64,000 nt of DNA from NCBI RefSeq assembly GCF_963169125.1, contig NC_084795.1, positions 142,141,766 through 142,205,765 of the forward strand, given 5' to 3'. Position 1 is the first letter of the stretch. Every line of letters begins with the position of its first letter. Below the pieces are notes generated by a model. It had not been told where the DNA came from and did not search any database. It saw only the letters and a list, made by a program, of their open reading frames with translations. This document shows positions 9,942-21,100 of this stretch, one piece after another. A program made the position numbers and the translations under genes. This DNA comes from Humulus lupulus (taxonomy: Eukaryota; Streptophyta; Magnoliopsida; Rosales; Cannabaceae).

Positions 9942-11354
9942 TTCATGAAGTACACCCTCCAGCAAATACCGCGGGATCAGAATTCGAATGCAGACGCCTT
10001 AGCCAAACTCGTGAGCGCGAAGGATGCTGACACTTTGAATATTGTGCCAGTAGAAAGATTGAATGAGCCAAGCATACAAGCGGTCGAGACCAGTATGGAG
10101 ATTCAATTGGAGGATACATGGATGGTACCTTACTTGGAGTATCTGACGAACAGTGTGCTACCAACAGATAGAAACAAAGCCAGAACTCTACAAAGGCAGG
10201 CGGCTAGGTATATATTGGTCGATGGTGTTATGTACCGAAGAGGGTATTCAATGGCACTACTCAGATGCGTTACGCCGGAAAAAGCTAAGGAACTCATGAA
10301 AGAGGTGCATGAAGGCTTCTGCAGAGATCATGCTGGGGGGCAGAGTTTGGCAAAGAAAATTCTAAGGCAAGGCTACTTCTGGCCAACTGTGAACGAAGAC
10401 TCAATGGAGTTTGTCCGAAAATGCGATAAGTGTCAAGGGTTCTCCAAAATTCCACGAGTAGCTCCAAACGAATTGAAACAGATGCAAAGTCTGTGGCCTT
10501 TTGTGGTGTGGGGGATAGATTTAATTGGGTCCCTACCCACAGGAAAAGGTGGAGTAAAATACGCAGTTGTGGCAGTCGACTACTTCACCAAATGGGCCGA
10601 AGCTGAACCGCTCGCTACCATAACGACCAAGAAAGTTCTTGACTTTTTCATCAAGAACATTGTTTGTCGGTATGGTTTGCCCTGAAAGATCGTGTCAGAT
10701 AACGGAACCCAATTTGACAGTGACTTATTCACCGACTTCTGCGAAAGGCACGGAGTTATTAAAAGCTTTTCGTCAGTTGCGCATCCCGAAGCAAATGGGC
10801 AGGTCGAGGCCGTAAATAAAACTCTTAAGGATACCCTAAAGAAGAGGCTTGAAGATGCTAAAGGAGCATGGACGGAACAGCTGCCTGAAGTCCTCTGGTC
10901 GTATAGAACGTCTCACTGAACAGCGACAGGTCATACCCCATTTTCCTTAGCTTACGGATATGAGGCTAAGTTACATGTTGAGTTAAATCCCCCCTCACAT
11001 CGACGTATAACATACGACCAGGACCAGAACAGCCAACTAATGATGGAGTCCCTAGACTCAGTTGACGAGATACGGGAGAAGGCCCAACTCCGAGTTGCTG
11101 CGTACCAGCAAAAAGTCGCCCGGTACTTTAACTCCAAAGTTAAAGAAAGAAAATTCAACGTCGGTGACTTGGTGCTGCGACGAGTTTTCTTAAATACCTG
11201 TGACCCCACTGCTGGAGTACTCGGACCTAATTGGGAAGGACCTTACCAGATTGAAGAAATCCTTCATCCGGGCACCTACAAACTTGCACGCCTAAACGGA
11301 GATCTCGTTCCACGTTATTGGAATGGAGAACACCTGCGCAAGTATTATCAGTGA
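9942..11354 (+). pseudogene. integrase of element A (three nonsense-separated segments)
   Basis: One continuous frame interrupted by TGA at 10683 and TGA at 10917. B has CGA at both. The HHCC zinc region is seen in HEGFCRDHAGG...KCDKCQGF. The catalytic core has WGIDLIGSLP (first D), VSDNGTQFDS (second D) and ANGQVEAVNKTLKDTLKKR (E). The C-terminal part has FNVGDLVLRRV, GPYQIEEI and the end YWNGEHLRKYYQ, followed by a stop at 11352-11354. No chromodomain is present, as expected for Tat elements. Confidence 0.85.
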
Positions 11355-12045
11355 ACAGTCCTTTTTAAAGAACTGGCTTGTATTAAATTTTACTTTTTTA
11401 CAAGTTTTGCAAAGAGGGTTAGCCACGTTGTATGGCCAATCGCTCGTATATGTAAGATCCTATTTTAGGATCACTCGTAAAGACACGTTTAGTCCATTTT
11501 TAGTACGAGATTATAAGGGACTGTGCGCAGCCAGTCATTCTTGCCAACCTTTGTAAATTTATTTTTACAAGTATTTGTTCATTACGTGTGTTGTTTTGCT
11601 ATATTATAAGTATTGTGTTTCCTACCGAGCAGAAATGTTCGAACAGGTCGTGGTCAAGGAAAGTGACCAAGGACCTAAATCTCCTCGATCACTTGGGGGG
11701 CATATAAGGCACTTCGATAGCAAAGCGTACCATGAGGTATGTAAACACATGAACAAAATGAGTGAAAGCATGCTAAGGTACTTAGAGTATTTTTCAAATT
11801 TTATATTTTGTTAAATCAAGCCAAAGTATTATGCTAAGTTCGGTCATACGGACAAATGTTATAGTAAATGAAAATATTATAACATTATAAGGAAATCTTT
11901 TACACCGCAAGCATCACTGCTTGGATGTAATTGTTCGGATAAAAGGAAAGTTTGCTGCCCATGCAGAAAATTCAAAAAAGATATTGTCTTTACATCACGA
12001 CCAGTGGGTCATGCAATTAAAGAAAGAAAAAATAATAATAAAAGC
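11355..12045. other. noncoding gap between convergent pol and antisense gene of A
   Basis: About 690 bp without convincing coding sequence. The matching gap in B (39609-40284) is about 675 bp and clearly homologous, including AAGAACTGGCTTGTATTAA and the TACTTAGAGTATTTTTCAAA stretch. As pol and the antisense gene converge here, it should hold both 3' ends. I could not single out poly(A) signals with confidence. Confidence 0.6.
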
Positions 12046-14689
12046 TCAAGAGGCATTAGGAGCAGGAGGGTCTTTATCAGCATACGGATTGGTCGCATCC
12101 TCAACAACTCGTTCTTCCTCTGCGCCAGCGATGCTTGGGGAAGCAGGGATCCTTGCTCTTGCCTCCTCTTTAGCCAAATGAGGAGTGCAGCGGGCCAGCT
12201 CAGCATTTCTAACATCTTCTGAAAGATAATCGAAGTTGGCACCCTGATTGTTTTTCCAGAAGTTGTAAAAACACCGGAGCGTTGCGTTCTTGTACCTTTC
12301 CAAATCTTTGGCATTGGAAAGCTTCAGCTGCTCTACTTGGCACTCAAGAGTAGCGATGGCCTTGTCCTTGGACTGGAGCTCCTCGCCTAGTCTCTTACAT
12401 TCACGATATTGGACTCGGCTAGCCTCTTGGTACTCCTCCCTCTGCTTCCTCAATGACGCCTTCGAGGCTTCGACCTCCGCCAGCTTGGTCACCACAGCAT
12501 CCTTCTGCTGGGTGATCGCCTCCAACTCCTTCGCATGCCTGGCCTCTGCAGCCTGAAGCTCCTCAGTAGCTTTCGCCTGGTACCTCTCGATAGCCTTTTC
12601 CCGAGCCTGGTCGATGGTGGCTTGGGCGCGGGTACGAGCAACAGTTGCAGTCAGCAAAGCCTGTGAACAAAGGATAAAGTTAGAGCCTGTTGCAAAGAAT
12701 AAAAGACGGAAGCAAAAGAAATAAGAAGCACTTACGTTGGCCATTTCATTTAGATCCCTGTTCAGAATCTGGTCGACCCCCATGGTCTCTGCCTCAGCCA
12801 TCGCGTCCTTGCAACGGTCGTACCTCACGATGTGTGCAAGGCGGTCCTTGGCTGCTTGTAAGGCGCGGTTCGAGAGTTTAGACCCAAGAGCTTCGTCCCG
12901 CTGGGTTTGTTCTTTGGCAGCTGCGGGCGGAGGATTCGTCGGGGCAGGCGGAGTTTCCTTCTCGACAGGACCCGAAGGCTGGGCAGAAGTTTGCCCAGTT
13001 GGCACGTCCTTGGGAAGATCTTCTGTTTGACTCTTTTTGGCAGGAGGTCCTTGGCTCGATTCGCCGTTGTGCCTCCTGGACGACTTTCACCGAACCAGAG
13101 GAACTTCTACTTCCTCCTCAGCTTGGTATAAGTCGAAGACATTGGGAGTGGCCATATCTGCATACAAGTAAAACACATGCGAATGATAAGATAAAGGCAG
13201 ATAAAAACTCTCGGTAAAACAGAAAAGAGGTCACAAAGTTTAATACCCGAGTTACAACTACTGGTCGCTATACTATTGACTCTATTAGTCACACACTCAC
13301 TATCTGGCATGAAGAAGTCTGGCCCTAGATTTGGAGTATACGTAAAGTTTCCCTCCCCGTCAAACAAGTGACAGGGAATTAGCAAGCTATTTAAAAGCAA
13401 AATTACTGTACCGTTTTCATCGGAGGATTCCCCCAAGTCCACAATCAGCTCTTTTGCCTTTTGTTTCCCCTTGCCTTGGGGAGCAGAGGGACTTTCTGCA
13501 GAAGGATCGCCCATGGGTTCCCTGATTGTAACCCCCGTTGGCCTCCTTCGTGGAGGAGACGCAGGAGATTACTGCTCGGGAACCCCCTCGGTAGCAGCAT
13601 CGGCTACCACGGGTCCTCTTGTTTCGTGGTGAGGAGCCAGGAGGCCAGACAGCCTCAGGTTTTCATCAGTAACCAGGGACTTGACGCTTTTTTCTGCGTC
13701 TGTCATCCTGGGCAATGTGTTGGACCTCAACACCATGTCTGGTGTTTGGGTCGGACGTAACCATGGGCCTGAAAGACAAAGAGTACTTTAAGAAAGATGA
13801 AGGAAATTTTGCTTTTAAAAAGTATCGACCAGTAAAAGCAGCGCTTACCTCCTCTTGTGAAGGCCAGGTTGTTGCTGGCCAGGTCCGGCGTGAGGAAGTA
13901 CTCCTTCCTGTACTGCCTCACATTGGATATATGCATGGTGTCACTCAGGAATGTCCGGTTTGTCTCCTGGTGACAAAGATGAAAGAAACCCGTCCCATGT
14001 TGTTGAGGGTTGGATTTGAGGTCGAAGAGATAATTGACCTCGTGGGGGGTAGGTTCTGGCCACTTTTTAAGTTTGTACAGGATATAGAGTGCGACCAACA
14101 TTCTATATCCATTTGGAGTGATTTGGAAGGGGGCGACATCGAAATAATTGGCCACCCCCTGATAAAAAGGATGTAGAGGGAGGGTAGCCCCCGCCTCTAT
14201 GTGATACCGAGACCAAGCACTGTATACACCTCCGGGGATGTTAGCCCTTTGGTCTGCATCAGGAATTTTGAGATTGACCCCTGTGAGAGGATACTTCCTA
14301 AGATAGTTAGCAAGCATCCTGGGAGTTACAAGGCTGGTCGGGGAGAAATACCACTCGACATCAGGCAGATTATGATGGCGAGGGTGGGCTCTAGTTTGAA
14401 TATTAGGGTCAGGAGCAAGATTTCCTCGACCACTGGTCGAAGGAACCCTAGCCTGTGAATCAGGCTGGGTAGGAAGGTTTGGACTATCATCAGATTCAGG
14501 TCTTTTCTTGCCTAAGGATTTAGAACGTGCCATTTGAGGAGGAGATGGATGAGGTCTAGAAGAAGATCGTGAAAATGGGATCTCATGAACTCTGTTGGTC
14601 GGTTGTGCTTCGCCTTCGAGAAGCTGGGCAAGAAGATCGTCGTCGATGGGCCGTTCACCTCCCCACAAATCTGGCATTAAAGTCTGCAA
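12046..14689 (-). pseudogene. antisense gene (aORF) of element A, spliced, PF04195-like
   Basis: Reads opposite to gag-pol. Proposed exons on the minus strand: 14689-13849, 13768-13247, 13157-12736 and 12660-12046, separated by GT-AG introns of 80, 89 and 75 bp. All junctions keep the frame and align with element B. Exon 1 carries a region like the plant 'putative gypsy type transposon' domain (PF04195): LHPFYQGVANYFDVAPFQI, TPNGYRMLVALYILYKLKKW. The C-terminal exon is a long coiled coil rich in Ala/Glu/Lys/Gln. Two stops break it: TAA at 13569-13571 (B has CAA) and TGA at 13087-13089. A conserved TCTGTTTGCAG just before the start suggests one more upstream intron. Function unknown; Tat elements are known to carry antisense ORFs here. 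Confidence 0.75.
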
Positions 14690-15518
14690 ACAGAAGAATG
14701 GGGAGGTGAGGATAGAGAATTTTTAAAAGCTTTTTAGAATAAACGCTGATCGAGTATAAAAGTTAAGCTTTTATACAGCAGCATTCTAGCGAAAAGCTAA
14801 AAATTTTCACACGAACAGATTGAAAAAACGGATCAAAGGGTGAAAGCAAAAAGTTTTTCGTAAAAGCTTTTTCAACTCCCCTTAGGGCGGGAAAAACCTA
14901 TTTTTCGGCTGGTCTAAAAATCAAAATTTTACTTCGGTTTTACGTCCTAAAAGTATGATCCCAACTATCAAACTAACTTGTACATTTTTTCACCAACAAG
15001 ACATTCCATTGACAAACATCTCAGCCCAGAAGTAGATAAACTCAACAGTCAACATACAGGAGCATGCATTACAAAAATACGAAACATAAAGATTTGAAGA
15101 CTTACCGGAAAGAAGATCATGGAGATTGGTAAAGAGTCTTCGGAGATCGAGGAACTCTCGGGCTGAGTCTTGAGAGTGCAGAAAAACGGCCTCTGGAAGA
15201 AGATGAAAGCTCTGGTTTTAGGGATTCTGGAATTAGTAATGGTGTGCATAAAAAGAAAAAAGAAAGCTTCAGAGATGTTATATAAGTTTGTATGTGGCAT
15301 TAAAAAGGTGTAATCATCAGTTTCCCCTTTTTCGAAGTATGGAGAGGCGAGATAGCCGTCGAATTATTACTGGGGAACCGAAAAGCCATGATTGGTCAAG
15401 AGTAGGTTGCTTTTTCCAAGAACACACGAAGGGTTCTGACACGTATGGCGGGGTTACCGAAGGGTCGTTTCCTCAAAAGTTTATTTATTGCTCGTAACAA
15501 ATAAACTTGGGGGACGAA
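14690..15518. other. region between antisense gene and 3' LTR of A
   Basis: Noncoding, about 830 bp. It should hold the promoter of the antisense gene (minus strand) and ends in the polypurine tract AACTTGGGGGACGAA at 15504-15518, which primes plus-strand synthesis. No specific promoter motif could be assigned. Confidence 0.6.
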
Positions 15519-16107
15519 TGTTATCCCAAAAAACTGGCATTGATGGCGTGGCAAGTGATCCCTGGACACGTGGCTAACATCTGGAAGAACTCTGCTAGTG
15601 TATCGACCAGAGGCACATTATAGGCAGTCGCGACCCAGTCTTTCCTGCAACCAGTCTGGTCGATGGTTCCGCATGCAGCATGATGTTCCAATAAAGATCT
15701 TTGTATATCCTGAAATTAACTCCCACAATCTCCTAGTATCCGATTATTTAGGAGAGAATATCTGTAACAAATTCATGTAATCCCCCTTGAGCCTATAAAT
15801 AGAGAAAGATAGCTCAAGGAAGGGACTTTTGGCTTTTGAATCATTTGAGACTAGAGTAATTCTACCGAAAATATTGTATTGTTCTTCAGAGGTTAGTGAA
15901 ACTCATTGAACCCTAGTTCTTTGATCAGTCCTTTGATTCTCACATCAATAACAATCTAAGTGGACGTAGGTTATTACCAGATCCTGGGGTCGAACCACTA
16001 TAAAATATCGTGTTCTTATCCTTTTCGCTATTACGTTCTTTTCAACGCATTCATTCACATCAAGCATATTTTGACTCCGTGTCAGTTGACCAATATCAGG
16101 GTCAACA
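15519..16107 (+). repeat. 3' LTR of element A
   Basis: 589 bp, TG...CA, about 97% identical to 4532-5122. It has a TATA box CCTATAAATAGAG near 15792-15804. The target duplication TAACC follows at 16108-16112. Confidence 0.95.
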
Positions 16108-16590
16108 TAACCTATCCAAAAAAATTAAAACCCTACAAATGATAATCAAATAATCCCAGAATATTCAAAATGTACATATTATTAATTAAATTTAAACACT
16201 AACACACCATATATTTTTCAACGCACATACTAATAACACTAAACACATTACTTTCTACACACATTCACATATTAATCAAAATAATTAAAAACAACATAAA
16301 AAAAAATGTTCCAAAGAGATACTCCTTCAATTTGTACACAAACATTATATACATAGTTATAAAAAATAATATAAATAAATAAACACTAAAAGGATATATA
16401 TATATACACACACAACACACATTATATATATAATATAAAATAAACTATAAATATGCATACACATGCACAACGCACACTATGTATATATATATTTATAAAA
16501 TATAGAAATAAATAAAAAACTAAAAATCTATATTAAAAAATATATAAATATATACTAATAACTAAATATATATAATTATAAATATATATA
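16108..16590. other. AT-rich flank with TA/CA microsatellites
   Basis: No gene. The first ~80 bases are the right half of the repeat interrupted by element A. The rest is AT-rich with short (TA)n and (CA)n runs near 16396-16500. Confidence 0.6.
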
Positions 16591-17213
16591 CCAGTCGGGG
16601 ATGCACGGGTCGGGGGCGCAGTGAGGCTGGCGCAAGGAGGCGGCGAGTCAGGGGGTAGGGAGGCCGTTCAGGGACACAGGGAGACCGAGGATCGGCGGCG
16701 CAAGGTGGCTGCGGGTCAGAGGCACAGGGGGGCCGAGGATCGGGGTCAACTGTGGTGAAGAGAAAGGGAGGGAGAGGGGTTTTTATTTGGGGAAAATGGG
16801 AGAGAGAGGGGTTTCAGAGAGAGGGTTTTTTTTTTTCTTTTTTTCTTCTCTTTGCTTACAGGTGACAATGGAGGAGGGGATGAGGCTCCTGGATTATATA
16901 TAAATATTAGGGGCGACGGTCTAAATATTAGGGGTGATGCGTCGGCCCTAATAATTTTAACTAAAAAAATATAAATATTAGGGAGACAGACCCAATATTA
17001 GGTGCAATGCGTCACCCCTACTAATTTTTACTTAAAAATAAACACCGCCTAAATTTCCCTCCCAATATTCTGGAAAAAAAAGTTATTATCAGGGGCGACA
17101 GTCCCAATATTAGGGGTGACTGCCAAATTTTTGTCCCTAATATCTTGTATATTACGGGCGACACCAAGTCACCCCTAATAAAGTCGCATCTAAAACATGT
17201 TTTTCTTATAGTG
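16591..17213. mobile_element. CACTA-type transposon end (truncated)
   Basis: The right end reads TTTTCTTATAGTG (17201-17213), the complement of CACTATAAGAAAA, a CACTA terminus. Inside it (16905-17190) lie several subterminal repeats of the form TTAGGGGCGAC / GTCACCCCTAATA in both orientations, typical of plant CACTA elements. The GC- and GA-rich stretch 16591-16860 fits a CACTA internal leader. I did not find the left terminus, so the element is probably truncated or diverged. No transposase frame is visible. It sits in the copia fragment G. Confidence 0.65.
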
Positions 17214-17216
17214 TGA

Positions 17217-17983
17217 GTGGCTAGGTAAAGATGTCTGTTGCTTGGTCTTGAGACTTCACGAACTCCATCCTCACTTCTTTTCTTCCAATACATTCTCGTA
17301 TGTAATGATAATGGGTGTCAATGTGCTTGCTTCTTTCATGAAAGACATGATTCTTTGCTATTGCGAGTGTTGATTTGTTGTCAACACGAATCTCGATAGG
17401 CTGCTCTTGTGTCACATTCAAATCTTTCAGCAAGTTTCTTAGTCAAATAGCATGACAATCACACAAAGTTGCAATAACATATTCAGCTTCACAAGTTGAT
17501 AGTGTGACGATTGGTTGTTTTTTTGACATCCAATTAAAAGCAGCATTTCCCACGAAAAAACAAATTCGGTATCAAAGTCTCCACTCTAATCGCTATCACT
17601 ATATCCAATTATCTCATAATTTTTAGAAGATGAATAAAACAATCCATAGTTGGTTGTACCTTTGATGTACCAAAGTATTCTCTTTGTAGTCGTGAAATGA
17701 TTTATTGTTGGGGCTTCCATATAGCAACTAATGATTCCAACAACATAGAGAATATCTGGCCTCGTACAAGTTAGGTAGCGCAAACTTCCAAAAAGGCTTT
17801 TGTAGAGAGTTGGAACCACATTTTCTCCTTCATCATGCTTTGAAAACTTGATTTCACATTTGATCAGTGTGCAACCTGGATTAGAGTCATCCATCTTGAA
17901 CTTCTTAAGCACTTCTCTAGCATAGCCTTCTTGAGTGATGAAAATCCCTTTCTTTTCTTGCTTCACTTCAATGTCGATGTAAT
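17217..17983 (-). pseudogene. copia pol fragment G (end of RT and RNase H)
   Basis: Minus-strand remnant of a Ty1/copia polyprotein of a different family from C and D. Visible in order: KQEKKGIFITQEGYAREVLK, then TRPDILYVVGI and GYSDSD of the RNase H start, then after a frame break STCEAEYV-like and CDCHAI-like pieces, VDNKSTLAIAKNHVFHERSK, YHYIRECIGRKEV and QDQATDIFT. At least three stops or frame breaks are present. It is cut on the left by the CACTA end and on the right by the insertion of copia D. Confidence 0.8.
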
Positions 17984-18076
17984 TGTTGGGAATTGTATCC
18001 TTTAAAGTATATGTGTTGAACAATGTTTTATGAAATAAATAATTAAAATAAATTTTTGCATATATTGATTGTTTAC

Positions 18077-18108
<32 letters not shown>

Positions 18109-21100
18109 GAACAATATTATATGAATATTAGAAGATTCCCAAATTAGTTATTGTGACTACAATCTTGTATTGGTACGAGAAGATTAAGATTGTAGGGAAC
18201 GAATTTAAATAGCTCATAGTAAACCACAGTTATATGGAATCTTTGGATTAAATTCTGTAAGTACGGTTCACTAGTATTATGAATACATGTAATCTAGATG
18301 TGAATTACAGATGTAGTAGGACATCTTAGTGGAGGTACTTTGTCTAAAGTGGTTATACATGAACAAGACTCGATATATTATTAGTTAAGTTTATTTTATA
18401 AGTATTAATTAAACATATCAATAAGATGATCATATATAAATTGATCCCAATCCAGAAGTTATTATAAACTCCTCTTTTTTTCATTTGAGTTTTTTGATTC
18501 ACTCGTTATGGTTTGTCAAAATAATCAAGCTCAAAACTTTTGTTTTGGGAATTCATTGGTGTATATAGCTGGAGATAGAATATACATATATGGAATCTAT
18601 ATCTTTTCGAGAGGAATTGAATAATGGTTCTCTTAAGGGTTAGCTTTAGGAACTTAAAGGTTATTGAGCTCAAATTCATAAATAAGTTTATGAATTAACC
18701 TTCACTAGTAAAGTTAATGGTACTTAAGGAAATAAGATATAATTACAGAAGTAAAACAGTTTCTTGTCCCTACTTTAATTATGAACCATTAATATAGGAT
18801 TAAATTGATGGATGTTTTTTATATTTAAGAAAGTACTCAATAAAAAAAATGTTTATAATTAACAGAGTGCAGTCTCATATTTTTAGTGGAATAATATTGA
18901 GATTAATAAATTAAGGTTATTATATTAAAGAGTTTTAATTAATAACCTAAATTTATTGGAACTTGAAATTATAGGTCCATAGGTCCCCGAGGTGGCTCTA
19001 TCAAACACTATTAAATGTAAGAGTTGAAACTGGAAAAAATCACGGAAATGACATATTTGGTAGAAATTTGTTATGCATGGTCAAATATGTAATTAAAACA
19101 AATTAATTAATTAATATATAAATTTTCTAAATAAATTAATTAATATATTAATTTTCTAAATCAATTAATTAATATATTAGTTTTCTAAATTAATTAATTA
19201 CATTTTTGAAAATAATTTTTTCATTAAAATTGGTATTATCGAAAACGTCATTTAAATATTTAAGAAAATTAATTTTGAATTGATTATTTTCATTTATTTA
19301 AATAATGTGAAAAGATAATTTAGATAATTCAAAACTGGTTTGAATTAATTTGAAATTTATTCATTAATTAATCTAATAATGTTAGTTATCAGGTTTAGAT
19401 GTTTTTGAATAAATGATTATTAAATAATAATTAAATAAAAGTAGTTAAGACACATATCCCTGAAAATGGATATGTTACTGTAACGACCCAAAATCACTAA
19501 TATGGCTTAAGGGCCCTAATTAGTGTACCGGGAAGGCATAATTTTCTTATGGGTGAATTTATTGATTTAATGCATGATTATATGATGGGCATGCTTGTAT
19601 GATTATATGAATATAAATGTGGTTAAATGTTATATCTGTGAGAACCACATTATTATGTGGGTAGATTTGCAGTGAGTGACTTGAGGCGATCCTAGGGAGC
19701 TAGATAGCGGGAAAAGTCATAACGGGGCTTAGTATTTGACTTTGGATAAGTCAGGGGTATTTTTAGGTATCGGGTAGTTATTTAGACTATCGGGTTATGG
19801 ACATAAATATATGGAGATATATTTGAGGATAGAAAGCTTAGGCGAGAATATTGGGGAAAATTACCGTTTTGCCCTCGAGGACGTTTCTGGTACCCCGAGC
19901 CTCGGGATTAACTTAACTGGTTAGGATTAGATTAAGTTAATGAAAAATAGAGGAATAAACACACAAACTGAACCATGCTCTCTCTCCTCTTCTCTTCTCT
20001 TTTCTCTCCCCAAGACACTATAGAAAACCTAAGGGAATCAGTTGGGAAAACTCTGTGTTTGAGCTGAATTCATGAAGGCTTAGCTTAGTTCAGGCTAAGG
20101 GAAGATTAAGGTAAAAGTTGAATTGTGTTTTTGGGTGTTAGAACTCTAAGTTTTTGGCTGAATATTAAGGTATTTATTATTTTGATGTTTAAGGGCTGAA
20201 TTGAAGATAAGTGCTGGGGTTTTAGCACAGAGATTGTCAAGGAGGTGGTTCATCAAAAGAGGTAAGTTTCAATTCATAATTCAGAGGTTAGAATTTGAGT
20301 TTTGCATGATTGGTTTTGGTGTTTTGAGTTGTTGGGTTTTAGAGAGTCAAAATGGAGTTTTAGTAGGTTTCTAGGCTGAATTTTTGTTGGATTATGTTGT
20401 TAAAGTCAGGATAAAATTTTTGTGATTAGTGGTTTTGAGTTAGGATGCTTTGGAATGGTTTTGGATGGGGTTAGGATGCTAGAAATGGTGGTTTTTCTGG
20501 GCACGAAGGGGAGGGCCGCGGCTCTGTTCTAGAGCATTGCGGCCCTACGAAGTAAGAGAGCCAGGGAGGCTCGGCCAGGGGAGAGCGCCGCGGTGCCCTC
20601 GGGCAGGGCCGCGGCGCGTGTCTGCTTGCTGAGGACCTTGGGCTCTGTTTTAGAGGTGGGCCGCAGCTAGGCTTCAAGGGCCGCAACCCTTAGGTACATT
20701 CTTGAACATTTGGGGATTTTAGGCGCGGGAGTCTAGCCTAAGGTGCTCGGGATCGATTTCCCCATCATGCTTGGTGGAATTCGATGTCCTGGAAGCTAGA
20801 ATTGTACCCAGAAACCTTTACTTGAATATTAATGGAATCCAATACCTTGGTTGTGACTAGGGGCTAAAGCTAGGGCTCGGGAACGAATCGTGCTCGAGGA
20901 GTGTCGCTCGTAATCAGTGAACGTAAAAGCTAAAGGTAAGAAAACTGCACTCGGTTGTGTACTTGTAATGGGACTAAGGGTTCCCTAATATGTATGCTTG
21001 AAAGGATGGTATTATGCCATGTAAACAGTGAACCAACGGCCTAAGAGTGCCAAGGGTTACACTAGCGCACAGGGTGCGGCTTGGCCACTGGTAGCCGAGG

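Larger units (their letters stand above)
4532..16107 (+). mobile_element. Ty3/gypsy retrotransposon A, Tat type, structurally complete
   Basis: An 11,576-bp element bounded by two TG...CA LTRs (4532-5122 and 15519-16107) and flanked by a perfect 5-bp target duplication TAACC (4527-4531 and 16108-16112). Order inside: primer-binding site, gag, protease, RT, RNase H, archaeal-type second RNase H, integrase, antisense gene, polypurine tract. The double RNase H and the antisense gene after integrase are traits of the plant Tat lineage (as in Grande and RIRE2). The LTRs differ at about 15 positions plus two small indels, roughly 97% identity, so insertion is fairly recent. Nonsense changes, a gag frameshift, a ~64-bp RT deletion and a YVDD-to-YVDG change make it non-autonomous. 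Confidence 0.95.

Noticed and set aside
18076..18108. (ATT)n run
   Set aside because: Ordinary microsatellite within the D LTR; noted only as part of that LTR.
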